Positions 1 to 7,558 of a DNA stretch of 22,456 nucleotides are shown here, in pieces (positions within the stretch are counted from its first letter, which is position 1; each line of letters opens with the position of its first letter). Made by a program: the position numbers and the translations under genes. The stretch lies in contig CAZNQG010000054.1 in the NCBI GenBank assembly GCA_964575235.1, positions 1-22,456 of the forward strand, written 5' to 3'. The DNA comes from SM23-62 sp964575235. Its GTDB lineage: Bacteria > Bacteroidota > Bacteroidia > Bacteroidales > SM23-62. The notes under the pieces are model-generated. The model was given only the letters and a program-made list of their open reading frames with translations. It had not been told where the DNA came from and ran no database searches.

Positions 1-961
1 CTTCCTTGCTGACCTGGGCCAGAGCTGCCCAGCGTTCGGAACCTTCCCGGGTGATCTGGCGGGGCGTACGGATTCCGGCAACCACATCCTCTCCCTGGGC
101 GTTGATCAGGTATTCCCCGTTGAACAGGTTCTCTCCCGTGGCGGCATCCCGGGTAAAGGCGACTCCTGTGCCGGACGTCTCTCCCATATTCCCGAATACC
201 ATGGCCTGGACATTCACGGCCGTACCCCATTCAGCGGGAATGTTGTTAAGCTGGCGGTACAGTTCGGCCCGTGGGTTGTTCCAGCTGTCGAATACGGCGG
301 CAACCGCGCCCCAGAGCTGCTCCCAGGCATCCGTCGGGAAATCCTGGCCGGTTTGTTCTTTGACGGCGGACTTAAACCGGGCGACCAGGTCCTTCATATC
401 TTCGGTCGTCAGGTCCGTATCGTTCTCAACCCCTTTGCGGGTTTTGGCTTCATCTATGATTTCTTCGAAAGGATCGTGAGCTTCCTTCGACTCGGGTTTC
501 ATGCCCATAACGACATCCCCGTACATCTGAATGAAACGGCGGTAAGAGTCCCACGCAAACCTCGGATTGCCCGTTTTCTTTGCCAGTCCCTCCACAACCT
601 CATCATTCAGTCCAAGGTTAAGAATGGTATCCATCATGCCGGGCATGGACGCACGTGCACCCGAACGCACGGATACCAGGCACGGGTTGTCCCGGTCGCC
701 GAACTTAGAATTCATGAGATCTTCCACATTGCGCATCGCCGCCTCCACATCATCCCGGATCAGCTTTATGACTTCCTCCTCGCCAAGCTGGTTGTATTCG
801 GTGCAGACTTCCGTTGTAATGGTGAACCCGGGGGGTACCGGAACCCCGATGAGATTCATTTCCGCCAGGTTCGCACCCTTCCCGCCCAGGAGGTTCTTCA
901 TATCGGCTCTGCCTTCCGCCTTTTTATTACCAAACGTGTAAACTCTTTTTATTTTGGACAT
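1..961 (-). CDS. ppdK: Pyruvate phosphate dikinase, N-terminal part (gene runs off the window)
   Basis: The enzyme interconverts pyruvate, ATP and Pi with PEP, AMP and PPi in the cytoplasm, in glycolysis or gluconeogenesis. About 320 residues of a protein that is usually near 900 are present. The reading frame stays open from the ATG at 961 to base 1, so the C-terminal part lies outside the window. What is visible is the ATP-grasp nucleotide-binding domain. GGKGANLAEM lies at about residues 26-35, with K28 the expected ATP contact. VPPGFTITTE follows, and SVRSGARASMPGMMD lies at about 97-111, all typical of the family. The central phosphohistidine and the C-terminal PEP-binding domain cannot be checked. 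The start is supported by a strong Bacteroidota promoter 20-48 bases upstream. The gene appears monocistronic at its 5' end. Confidence 0.95.
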   Translation of the reverse strand, partial: MSKIKRVYTFGNKKAEGRADMKNLLGGKGANLAEMNLIGVPVPPGFTITTEVCTEYNQLGEEEVIKLIRDDVEAAMRNVEDLMNSKFGDRDNPCLVSVRSGARASMPGMMDTILNLGLNDEVVEGLAKKTGNPRFAWDSYRRFIQMYGDVVMGMKPESKEAHDPFEEIIDEAKTRKGVENDTDLTTEDMKDLVARFKSAVKEQTGQDFPTDAWEQLWGAVAAVFDSWNNPRAELYRQLNNIPAEWGTAVNVQAMVFGNMGETSGTGVAFTRDAATGENLFNGEYLINAQGEDVVAGIRTPRQITREGSERWAALAQVSKE

Positions 962-980
962 ACCTTAAAATTTAAGAGTA

Positions 981-1009
981 CAAATGTATCTAAAAATTGC
1001 TTAAATCAA
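981..1009 (-). promoter_or_regulatory. Bacteroidota sigma-A promoter for ppdK
   Basis: On the minus strand TACATTTG (988-981) is a perfect match to the Bacteroidota -7 element TAnnTTTG. A TTG -33 element (1009-1007) lies 18 bases upstream of it. Transcription should start near 975, giving a leader of about 15 bases before the ATG at 961. This is the best promoter match in the window. Confidence 0.7.
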
Positions 1010-1028
1010 CTCTAAATTAACCTAAAAT

Positions 1029-1059
1029 AAGCAGGCCGTTCCATGGGCCTTCAAGCAGG
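1029..1059 (-). terminator. Possible weak terminator hairpin after xerD
   Basis: AGGCC (1033-1037) pairs with GGCCT (1046-1050) around an 8-base loop, a few bases after the xerD stop. Downstream on the minus strand the sequence is only moderately T-rich. AAGCAGG is also directly repeated at 1029-1035 and 1053-1059. The short stem makes this a weak call. Confidence 0.25.
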
Positions 1060-1062
1060 GAT

Positions 1063-1971
1063 TTAATGCCCGGAACGGGGATGAAAGCGTACGATGGCAT
1101 CCCGGAGGTATTCCCGGTCAAGGTGGGTGTAGATTTCCGTGGTCAGGATGGATTCATGGCCGAGCATTTCCTGGACGGCCCTGAGATCGGCACCCCCGTC
1201 GATCAGGTGGGTGGCAAAGGAATGGCGGAAGGTATGGGGACTGATGCTTTTACGGATCCCGGCTGAGGCGGCGAGTTCTTTTATTAGGGTAAAGACCATG
1301 ACCCGGCTGAGTTTCCGTCCTCGCCGGTTCAGAAAAAGGATGTCCTCGTGTTCCTTTTCGATCCGCGGCAGCGAATTCCGGTCCCCCAAATAATTCCGGA
1401 CCTCTCTCAGGGCGGTCCGGCCGATGGGGACCAGCCGCTCCTTATTGCCTTTGCCGCTGATTCGTATAAAACCCTTATCGAAATAGACCTGAGACAGTTG
1501 CAGGTTCACCAGCTCCGTGACCCTCAGTCCGCATCCGTATAGTACCTCGAGCATGGCACGGTTCCTCCTTCCTTCAGGTTTGGACAGGTCTATGGCCGCC
1601 ATGAGCCGGTCGATCTCCTCCACACTGAGCACCTCCGGCAGCTTCCTGCCTATCCTCGGGATCTCCATCAGGCTTGTTGGGTCCGTTTCGATCACATCCT
1701 CCAGCAGGAGGTATTTAAAAAAAGATTTGATGCCGGAGACCAGCCGGGCCTGGGAACGCGAACTCAATCCCAGTTCATTGATCCAGGCCAGGAATTCCTT
1801 CAGATGCAACAATTCAATGCCCGGGGGAGACAGCTCATATCCGCGGATGTCCAGGAATTCTATGAATTTTCCCACATCCCTGGAATAAGCTTCAATGGAA
1901 TGCGGAGAAAGCGATTTTTCAAGTTTCAGGTATGTCCTGAAATCTTTAATATGACGGTTCCAGTTCAACAC
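1063..1971 (-). CDS. xerD: Tyrosine recombinase XerD (chromosome dimer resolution)
   Basis: A 302-aa tyrosine recombinase of the XerC/XerD type, which resolves chromosome dimers at dif during division. The N-terminal SAM-like core-binding domain covers about residues 1-100 and the catalytic domain about 115-300. All catalytic residues are visible: R150 (CGLRVTEL), K174 (GKGNKERLVP), H246 and R249 (PHTFRHSFATHL), H272 (LGHES) and the nucleophile Y281 (EIYTHLD). Length and C-terminal tail match housekeeping Xer proteins. The start is GTG at 1971. The upstream ATG at 1976 is out of frame. It follows the HupE-like gene by 21 bases on the same strand and may be cotranscribed. Nothing around it suggests an integrase of a mobile element: there are no att-like repeats, and neighbours are core genes. 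XerC versus XerD cannot be settled from one copy. Confidence 0.9.
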   Translation of the reverse strand: MLNWNRHIKDFRTYLKLEKSLSPHSIEAYSRDVGKFIEFLDIRGYELSPPGIELLHLKEFLAWINELGLSSRSQARLVSGIKSFFKYLLLEDVIETDPTSLMEIPRIGRKLPEVLSVEEIDRLMAAIDLSKPEGRRNRAMLEVLYGCGLRVTELVNLQLSQVYFDKGFIRISGKGNKERLVPIGRTALREVRNYLGDRNSLPRIEKEHEDILFLNRRGRKLSRVMVFTLIKELAASAGIRKSISPHTFRHSFATHLIDGGADLRAVQEMLGHESILTTEIYTHLDREYLRDAIVRFHPRSGH

Positions 1972-1992
1972 AGCATGAAATTAACAAATTAA

Positions 1993-2577
1993 TCAGAAGG
2001 GCCATCTCTCCATGCACAGGATCAGGGACACCCCGATGGCAGCACCCGATAGCAGGACGTTCCAATCCCTGCGCCTGGCACCGGCGACATCGACGACCAG
2101 GAAAGCGAGCAGCAACACGATGATAACGACCGTGATCTGGCCCGCCTCCAGTCCCAGATTAAAGGAAAAAAGAGGCAACAGCAGGCTTTCCTCCAATCCC
2201 AGCAGGCTCCTCAGGTAGTTGGAAAAACCCAGCCCGTGGATCAGTCCGAAGAAAAGGGCCGTGCCGTATTTGAAGCGATGGGAAGAGACAGCCACCTTAT
2301 CCCCCGGCTGGAAAACATTCCATAAACCGGTGACCAGGATGGTTAGCGGTATCAGAAACTCGATCAGGCTGGTGGGTATCCGGACCAGTTTCAGGGTTGC
2401 CAGGGCCAGGGTCAGGGTATGCCCGATCGTGAAGGCGGTCACCAGGATGAGAACTCTTTTCCATTGCTTTAAACCGTATACGGCACAAAGGGCGGTCAGG
2501 AACAGCAGGTGATCGTATGCGGCAAAATCGGAGATATGCTCAAATCCAAGCGTGAAATATATCCCGAATGTTGACAT
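1993..2577 (-). CDS. HupE/UreJ-like integral membrane protein
   Basis: A 194-aa polytopic membrane protein with about six hydrophobic segments. It resembles the HupE/UreJ family, some members of which carry nickel or cobalt and are linked to hydrogenase or urease genes. Visible family motifs are GFEHISDFAAYDHLLFL (about 11-27, with H14, D22 and H23), IGHTLTL (H53), FFGLIHGLGFS (H114) and FNLGLEAGQ (E144). These membrane-embedded His, Asp and Glu residues could bind metal. No hydrogenase or urease genes are in the window, so the substrate is unknown. The divergent partner is a DUF6702 gene; the two share a palindromic promoter region. Start ATG at 2577, with no strong Shine-Dalgarno, as is common in this phylum. 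Confidence 0.8.
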   Translation of the reverse strand: MSTFGIYFTLGFEHISDFAAYDHLLFLTALCAVYGLKQWKRVLILVTAFTIGHTLTLALATLKLVRIPTSLIEFLIPLTILVTGLWNVFQPGDKVAVSSHRFKYGTALFFGLIHGLGFSNYLRSLLGLEESLLLPLFSFNLGLEAGQITVVIIVLLLAFLVVDVAGARRRDWNVLLSGAAIGVSLILCMERWPF

Positions 2578-2592
2578 GCGGCTCGCTTAACA

Positions 2593-2617
2593 AGGCAAAA
2601 TTATTGTAATTTTGCCT
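2593..2617. promoter_or_regulatory. Palindromic divergent promoter (back-to-back -7 elements)
   Basis: A perfect 11-bp inverted repeat, AGGCAAAATTA and TAATTTTGCCT, separated by 3 bases, sits between the divergent HupE-like and DUF6702 genes. Each arm contains TAATTTTG, a perfect TAnnTTTG -7 element: plus strand 2607-2614, minus strand 2603-2596. On the minus strand a TTG at 2628-2626 lies 22 bases upstream and can act as the -33 element. No good -33 is seen for the plus strand. The palindrome may also be an operator. Confidence 0.55.
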
Positions 2618-2646
2618 CGTTCCCCCAATGGTGCGGAGATTTTATC

Positions 2647-3138
2647 ATGAGACTGACGGGAATGATACTGCTGCTGTTCTGTACCTCCTGGTACCATCCG
2701 ATCCATGTTTCGGTGACCAACATAGACCTGGACCCGGAAAAGGGAACGGTGGATTTATCCGTAAAGATATTTGCAGACGACTTCCAGGACCTGATCCTTC
2801 ACCATTATTCGGTCCAGCTCCGGATCACCGAGCAGGAAAATCCGGATGAGCAGATCGAAACCGTGAACCGGTATATCTGGGATGCCCTGCAGATGGAAAT
2901 CAACGGCAAGGGAACGGCAGGCTTACAGTTTGTGGATTCCAGGGTGAACGAAGGAGCCATCTGGCTCCATTACCGTTATGAGTACCACGGCCGGATCCGC
3001 AAAGTCAGGATCAGTAACACCCTAATGCTGGATGCCTTTGACGACCAGACCAATCTGCTTATCGTCGCTTACGGCAACCGGCAGAAAGGATACCGGATGG
3101 ACAATAAAACCACCGAATTGACATTAGATATAAAGTGA
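2647..3138 (+). CDS. DUF6702 family protein
   Basis: A 163-aa protein with a short hydrophobic N-terminus (about residues 1-15) acting as a signal peptide or anchor. It then matches the DUF6702 pattern of Bacteroidota: HPIHVSVTNIDLD at about 17-29, followed by a VDLSVKIFADDFQDL segment. The remainder looks like alternating beta strands. The family has no known function; I recall it often lying near HupE/UreJ-like genes, as here. ATG at 2647 is preceded by GGAG (2635-2638) at 8-base spacing. Its TGA stop overlaps the GTG start of the next gene (GTGA), so translation of the large surface protein is probably coupled to it. Probably exported to the periplasm; no lipobox is seen. Confidence 0.75.
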   Translation: MRLTGMILLLFCTSWYHPIHVSVTNIDLDPEKGTVDLSVKIFADDFQDLILHHYSVQLRITEQENPDEQIETVNRYIWDALQMEINGKGTAGLQFVDSRVNEGAIWLHYRYEYHGRIRKVRISNTLMLDAFDDQTNLLIVAYGNRQKGYRMDNKTTELTLDIK

Positions 3139-5774
3139 GAAACTATGTCGTGAAACGGTCTTTACTGATATGGATCATATGCCTGGTTGCGGGAACAGCG
3201 GCAAAAGGCACGCATAACCGGGCCGGAGAAATCACCCTCAGGCAGATCGACGATTTTACTTTTGAAATCAAGATACAGACCTTCACCTACTCCAGATCTG
3301 CCGCCGACCGTAACGAGCTGGACGTACAGTGGGGGGACGGGACCATAAGCACCGCACCCAGGATCAGCAAGGTCTCCCTCCCCAACTGGTATTTCTGGAA
3401 CCAGTATACGGCTACCCACACCTATCCGGGACCGGGAACCTATACCGTCGTGGTCCAGGACCCGAACCGGAATTACGGGGTGCTGAACATCCCCCATTCG
3501 GTCAATGTGATCTTCTCGGTTAAAACCATCATTACGATCAACCCGGGGATCGGGCAGAACGATACCCCCATTTTGCTAAATCCGCCCATCGACAAGGCTG
3601 CCGTGGGACAGATCTTCGTTCACAATCCGGCCGCCTATGATCCTGACGGGGACAGCATTTCCTACAAGATGGGCATTTGTACCGAAGAAGACGGTAAACC
3701 CATACAGAATTATTCCCTTCCAAACGCAAGCGACACCCTGTACATCAACAAGTCCACAGGCGACCTGGTCTGGAACACACCGGTCGATACGGGAATCTAT
3801 AACATCGCCATCGAGATCGAGGAATGGAGGAGACATAAAGGGCGAATGATCAAAATCGGCAACATCGCCCGTGACATGCAAATTGAAGTCCATAAAACCA
3901 ATAACCGTCCGCCGGTGAATATGCCGCTGCGGGATTTTTGCGTGGAGGCCGGTGAACCGGTGGAATACGACATCATCAGCACCGATCCGGATTCGAACCT
4001 GGTATCGCAGTACGCCACGGGAGGGCCCATGGTGCTCACCGAAAGTCCCGCGACCTTTGATTCCCTGATAGCGGGACCTGGGTTTGCCGTTTCCAGGTTC
4101 ACCTGGCTCACAACCTGCAGCCACATCCGCGAACAGCCCTATAATATAATCATTAAGGCGGAAGACCATAATCCCAGTCTGAAACTGGTGGATATCGATA
4201 ACTTCCATGTCAAGGTGATCGGTCCACCGCCGCAAAACCCCACCAGCACGGCAACGGCGAATTCCATCCATCTTAACTGGGACGCACCGTCCTGCCAGAA
4301 TGTTGAAGGATACGAGATCTACCGTCATACCGGAAGCACGGGCTATGTGCCCGATTCCTGCAGCAACGGCATCCCGGGCAGCACCGGGTACATCCCGATC
4401 GGTTATGTCCCCGGCAGGGACAGCGTAAGCTACACGGATGACGATCACGGGCAGGGACTTGAACAGGGAACGGAATATTGCTATATGATCGTTGCCGTCT
4501 ACGACGAGGGAACACCGGGGTATCCCTCAGCCGAGGTATGCGATGTGCTGATCCCGGGCACTCCTTCCGTTCTGCAGGCCAGTGTGGAATCTGCGGATCC
4601 TGCAGGGGAATTGCTCATTGCCTGGGCCAAACCCAGGGACCTGGATACGATTCCCGCCACCGGACCTTACGAATACATACTTTACCGGTCCGACCTGGAC
4701 GCACAGGGCATCAACCTGAACCGGATATACTCGTTTACCACTTCCGATCTGAACGACACGAGCTACCTTGACCGGCCCCTGAACACCATAGACTACCCCT
4801 ATTCATACAAGCTGGAACTTTACAACGATGAGCCTGGCAACCGGTTTCTCATCGGACGCCAGGAAATCGTATCTTCCACCTGGCTCGAGATCGAGGGACA
4901 GGACAACGCCAACCTCATCCGTGTCCGTAAGAACACTCCATGGGTGAACGATGCATACATCGTATACCGGCAAAATCCACTGAGCCTGGATTTTGATTCG
5001 ATAGGGTATTCCACTTACCCGGTTTATGTGGACGGGGGACTCGCCAACGGGCAGGAGTTCTGCTACCGGGTCCGTACACACGGGAGCCGCAACATAGATG
5101 GGATCGATTACAATGCCATCAACCTCAGTCACATCGGATGCGGCACCCCGGTCGACACCGTGGCCCCCTGTCCCCCGCAACTGAGAGTCGAGTCTTTCTG
5201 CGACAGCAACTACAACTTCCTGATATGGAACAATCCCAACCATACCTGTGCGGACGATGTGATGAGGTACCATATCTACTATGCCCCCCGCCTCGATACG
5301 GAACTGCAGTTGATCGACACAACCCGATCCCCCACCGACACCACTTACTTCCACTTGCTGCCCGTAAGCCTGGCCGGCTGCTATGCCGTAACGGCCATCG
5401 ATTCATTCAACAACGAAAGCGTATTCTCGGTTATAGCCTGTGTCGATAATTGCATCGACTACAAGCTGCCGAACGTTTTCACCCCGAACGGGGACGGAAT
5501 AAACGATTTTTTCAGGCCCAGCAATTATTCCTTTGTCGAACGTGTGGACATGAAGATCTACAACCGCTGGGGCACCCTGGTATTCAAGACCGAGGATCCG
5601 GACATCAACTGGGACGGGAAACGGATGAATACCAACCAGCTGGTTACCCCGGGTGTTTATTACTATGTATGCGACGTTTATGAAAACCGTCTTACGGGAC
5701 TGGAGATCAGGAATATCGTTGGATTTGTATATGTTTTCACCGAAGCCGGTGCAGTCAATGAGAGTGAAAAATAA
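3135..5774 (+). CDS. Large secreted surface protein with T9SS type B sorting (gliding motility-associated C-terminal) domain
   Basis: An 879-aa protein with a signal peptide (KRSLLIWIICLVAG, about residues 8-21). Next comes a PKD-like domain at about 33-135, containing VQWGDGT and the THTYPGPGTYTVVV strand. Ig/cadherin-like modules follow (AAYDPDGDSISYKMG, DIISTDPDSN), then fibronectin III-like repeats (SIHLNWDAPSCQNVEGYEIY and similar from about 370 to 770). The C-terminus (about 779-868) is the CHU_C/type B sorting domain, starting PNVFTPNGDGINDFF with the KIYNRWGTLVF and NWDGK motifs. Such proteins cross the outer membrane by the type IX system and stay at the surface, often as adhesins. 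The start is GTG at 3135, overlapping the DUF6702 stop; GTG at 3150 is an alternative. About 11 residues follow the usual end of the sorting domain. No enzymatic domain is recognisable. Confidence 0.85.
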   Translation: MRNYVVKRSLLIWIICLVAGTAAKGTHNRAGEITLRQIDDFTFEIKIQTFTYSRSAADRNELDVQWGDGTISTAPRISKVSLPNWYFWNQYTATHTYPGPGTYTVVVQDPNRNYGVLNIPHSVNVIFSVKTIITINPGIGQNDTPILLNPPIDKAAVGQIFVHNPAAYDPDGDSISYKMGICTEEDGKPIQNYSLPNASDTLYINKSTGDLVWNTPVDTGIYNIAIEIEEWRRHKGRMIKIGNIARDMQIEVHKTNNRPPVNMPLRDFCVEAGEPVEYDIISTDPDSNLVSQYATGGPMVLTESPATFDSLIAGPGFAVSRFTWLTTCSHIREQPYNIIIKAEDHNPSLKLVDIDNFHVKVIGPPPQNPTSTATANSIHLNWDAPSCQNVEGYEIYRHTGSTGYVPDSCSNGIPGSTGYIPIGYVPGRDSVSYTDDDHGQGLEQGTEYCYMIVAVYDEGTPGYPSAEVCDVLIPGTPSVLQASVESADPAGELLIAWAKPRDLDTIPATGPYEYILYRSDLDAQGINLNRIYSFTTSDLNDTSYLDRPLNTIDYPYSYKLELYNDEPGNRFLIGRQEIVSSTWLEIEGQDNANLIRVRKNTPWVNDAYIVYRQNPLSLDFDSIGYSTYPVYVDGGLANGQEFCYRVRTHGSRNIDGIDYNAINLSHIGCGTPVDTVAPCPPQLRVESFCDSNYNFLIWNNPNHTCADDVMRYHIYYAPRLDTELQLIDTTRSPTDTTYFHLLPVSLAGCYAVTAIDSFNNESVFSVIACVDNCIDYKLPNVFTPNGDGINDFFRPSNYSFVERVDMKIYNRWGTLVFKTEDPDINWDGKRMNTNQLVTPGVYYYVCDVYENRLTGLEIRNIVGFVYVFTEAGAVNESEK

Positions 5775-6996
5775 ATATTTCCATATCGCGTTCTGCCGGG
5801 CCCTGTTCTTGCTTGGTGCACTCATGGCCTTTACACCGTCGGAAGCCCAGGTCCAGGAACTTTACCTGAAAGGCATAGCACGGGCCGACCTCGGTGAATA
5901 CAGCGAGGCCCGCGCTTACCTGACCGATGCCCTGGCACTCAACAGCAGGGATGCGGACTGCATGCTCAAGCTGGCGGAGGTTTGCCTGGCATCCGGTGAC
6001 CGGGATGCAGCCCTGGAATATATGGAAAGGGTGGAGGAACTGTCGCCCGGAAAAGCCGGTTACCTTCTGGCAACGCTTTATGCCTCCGAAGGAAATGCCG
6101 GCGAGGCCGTGCGTTATCTGGAGAAACACCTCAGGTCGCCCTATAAACTACCGTCCCACAGGATACTGCTCGATGATGCGTTCCTGCCGATCGAGGATCA
6201 ACCCGAGTGGAGAAAGCTTTGGGCCCGGGACTGGTATACGAAAGACGAAGAACTTCTGCAGGAGATACGATATCTGGGTAACTCGGGTGATCAGCTGCAG
6301 GCCCTGGAGATCATCGCCTCTGAACTGGAAGGAAGGCCGGACTGGGATGCCCTCCTTGCTGCCCGTGGAGATGTACTGAGGGAAATGGGACAGTTCCAGG
6401 CGGCAGTCCAGGCCTATACCGATGCCCTCGAGATCAACTCCGGGATCCCCGCATACCATTACGGGAGGGCACGGGCCTACACCGGACAGGAAAAATACGC
6501 AAAGGCGATCCCCGACCTTGAGAAGGCCTACAGGCTGGAACCTGAAAATCTTGAGCTGCTGACGGAACTGGGAAGGACCTGCCGGAAAGCCGGACAGCCT
6601 GAAAAAGCGGCCGCTCACCTGGAACGCTACCTGGGATATTATCCCGACGATGCCGAAGCCAGGTACCTGTCCGGACAGATCCATTTTGATTTGCACCGGT
6701 ACCTGGATGCCCTGGAGCAATTCAATGCATGCCTGCGCCTTGATTCCGGGGACCCGAGGTTTTTCAAAGCCCGTGGAAAAACCTACCTGGAAACCGGTAC
6801 CTACCGGTATGCCCTGAACGATTTTGGCATGGCGCTGGACCTGGACCCGAGGGATGCCGATGTCTGGTATCTGAGGGGACTGGTGCGCCAGCGTATGAAC
6901 GACCCGGACGGGGCAAAGGGGGACTGGCAGAAGGCAGCCCGGCTTGGATCGGTAGAGGCAGTAGTGAAGCTGGAGGAATACGACCGCCGGAAATAA
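5758..6996 (+). CDS. Secreted tetratricopeptide-repeat protein
   Basis: A 412-aa protein with a signal peptide (about residues 1-30, hydrophobic core ALFLLGALMAF, likely cleaved after SEAQ) followed by TPR repeats over almost the whole length. Clear repeat units include YLKGIARADLGEYSEARAYL, YHYGRARAYTGQEKYAKAIP and WYLRGLVRQRMNDPDGAKG. The last unit ends DWQKAARLGS, a common TPR C-cap. The open frame extends upstream to 5653, but that would overlap the previous gene by over 120 bases and bury the signal peptide. I therefore chose ATG at 5758, which overlaps the previous stop by 17 bases. It is third in the operon behind the T9SS cargo gene, so a role as periplasmic scaffold or partner of that protein is a reasonable inference only. 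Confidence 0.8.
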   Translation: MRVKNKYFHIAFCRALFLLGALMAFTPSEAQVQELYLKGIARADLGEYSEARAYLTDALALNSRDADCMLKLAEVCLASGDRDAALEYMERVEELSPGKAGYLLATLYASEGNAGEAVRYLEKHLRSPYKLPSHRILLDDAFLPIEDQPEWRKLWARDWYTKDEELLQEIRYLGNSGDQLQALEIIASELEGRPDWDALLAARGDVLREMGQFQAAVQAYTDALEINSGIPAYHYGRARAYTGQEKYAKAIPDLEKAYRLEPENLELLTELGRTCRKAGQPEKAAAHLERYLGYYPDDAEARYLSGQIHFDLHRYLDALEQFNACLRLDSGDPRFFKARGKTYLETGTYRYALNDFGMALDLDPRDADVWYLRGLVRQRMNDPDGAKGDWQKAARLGSVEAVVKLEEYDRRK

Positions 6997-7005
6997 TTTG
7001 CACGC

Positions 7006-7527
7006 ATGGAAAATAAACCCGGAAAAGTTAAACTGGACCCGCTTATCATCCGTGACCTGTGGTCAGAAGACGTCACCACCGTCATGAAGGCCATTTACAG
7101 GCTCCGATCGGCCGGCAGCATCCATTATATTCCCGAACTGATGAGGCTCCTGAACCATACTTCCGCGGAATCCGTGGAAAAGGAACTGATCCGTCTGCTG
7201 GCCGATGTCAAGGACAGGGCTGCCGTACCTCTCATCACGGACGGGTTGAAAAATCCGGACCTGGAGGCAGCGCAGGCCAACCTCGTGAGCGCATGCTGGC
7301 AAAGCGGGCTGGATTATTCCCATGAGCTGAAACTGTTCATCCGGATTTTCCTGGAAGGCGACTACAGGACGGCCCTGGAATCCTTCACCGTGATCGAAGA
7401 GTCCATCCTGAACCTCGATCGGGAAGAAATACAGGATGCCAGGAAGATTCTCCTGGGGGGACTTAAAAAAATCTCCGATGAGAAAAAGCCCCTGGCCAGG
7501 GAGCTGGTTAACCTCCTGGGGAACTGA
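7006..7527 (+). CDS. HEAT-repeat protein of unknown function
   Basis: A 173-aa, all-helical, probably cytoplasmic protein without signal peptide. Residues about 14-95 form two to three HEAT-like helical pairs, for example IHYIPELMRLLNHTSAESVE and DRAAVPLITDGLKNPDLEAA. The C-terminal half is also helical but diverges from the repeat. HEAT repeats bind proteins; no catalytic motif is seen. It starts 9 bases after the TPR gene and ends the operon that begins at 2647. The next gene is convergent, 31 bases away, with no obvious terminator between them. Confidence 0.7.
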   Translation: MENKPGKVKLDPLIIRDLWSEDVTTVMKAIYRLRSAGSIHYIPELMRLLNHTSAESVEKELIRLLADVKDRAAVPLITDGLKNPDLEAAQANLVSACWQSGLDYSHELKLFIRIFLEGDYRTALESFTVIEESILNLDREEIQDARKILLGGLKKISDEKKPLARELVNLLGN

Positions 7528-7558
7528 CCTCCGCGGCCACGGGATTATACGGCGGTTG

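Noticed and set aside
353..1015. 220-codon plus-strand open frame
   Set aside because: It is antisense to ppdK, whose ATP-grasp motifs are unmistakable.
1063..1971. XerD gene as integrase of a mobile element
   Set aside because: There are no flanking repeats, tRNA gene, phage or conjugation genes; the length and motifs are those of the housekeeping recombinase.
3576..4448. 290-codon open frame on the minus strand inside the T9SS cargo gene
   Set aside because: It is antisense to a well-supported secreted protein and has an atypical, domain-free composition; it arises from the codon pattern of the real gene.
5653..5757. Longer start for the first TPR protein
   Set aside because: It would overlap the cargo gene by over 120 bases and place residues before a clear signal peptide that begins at 5758.
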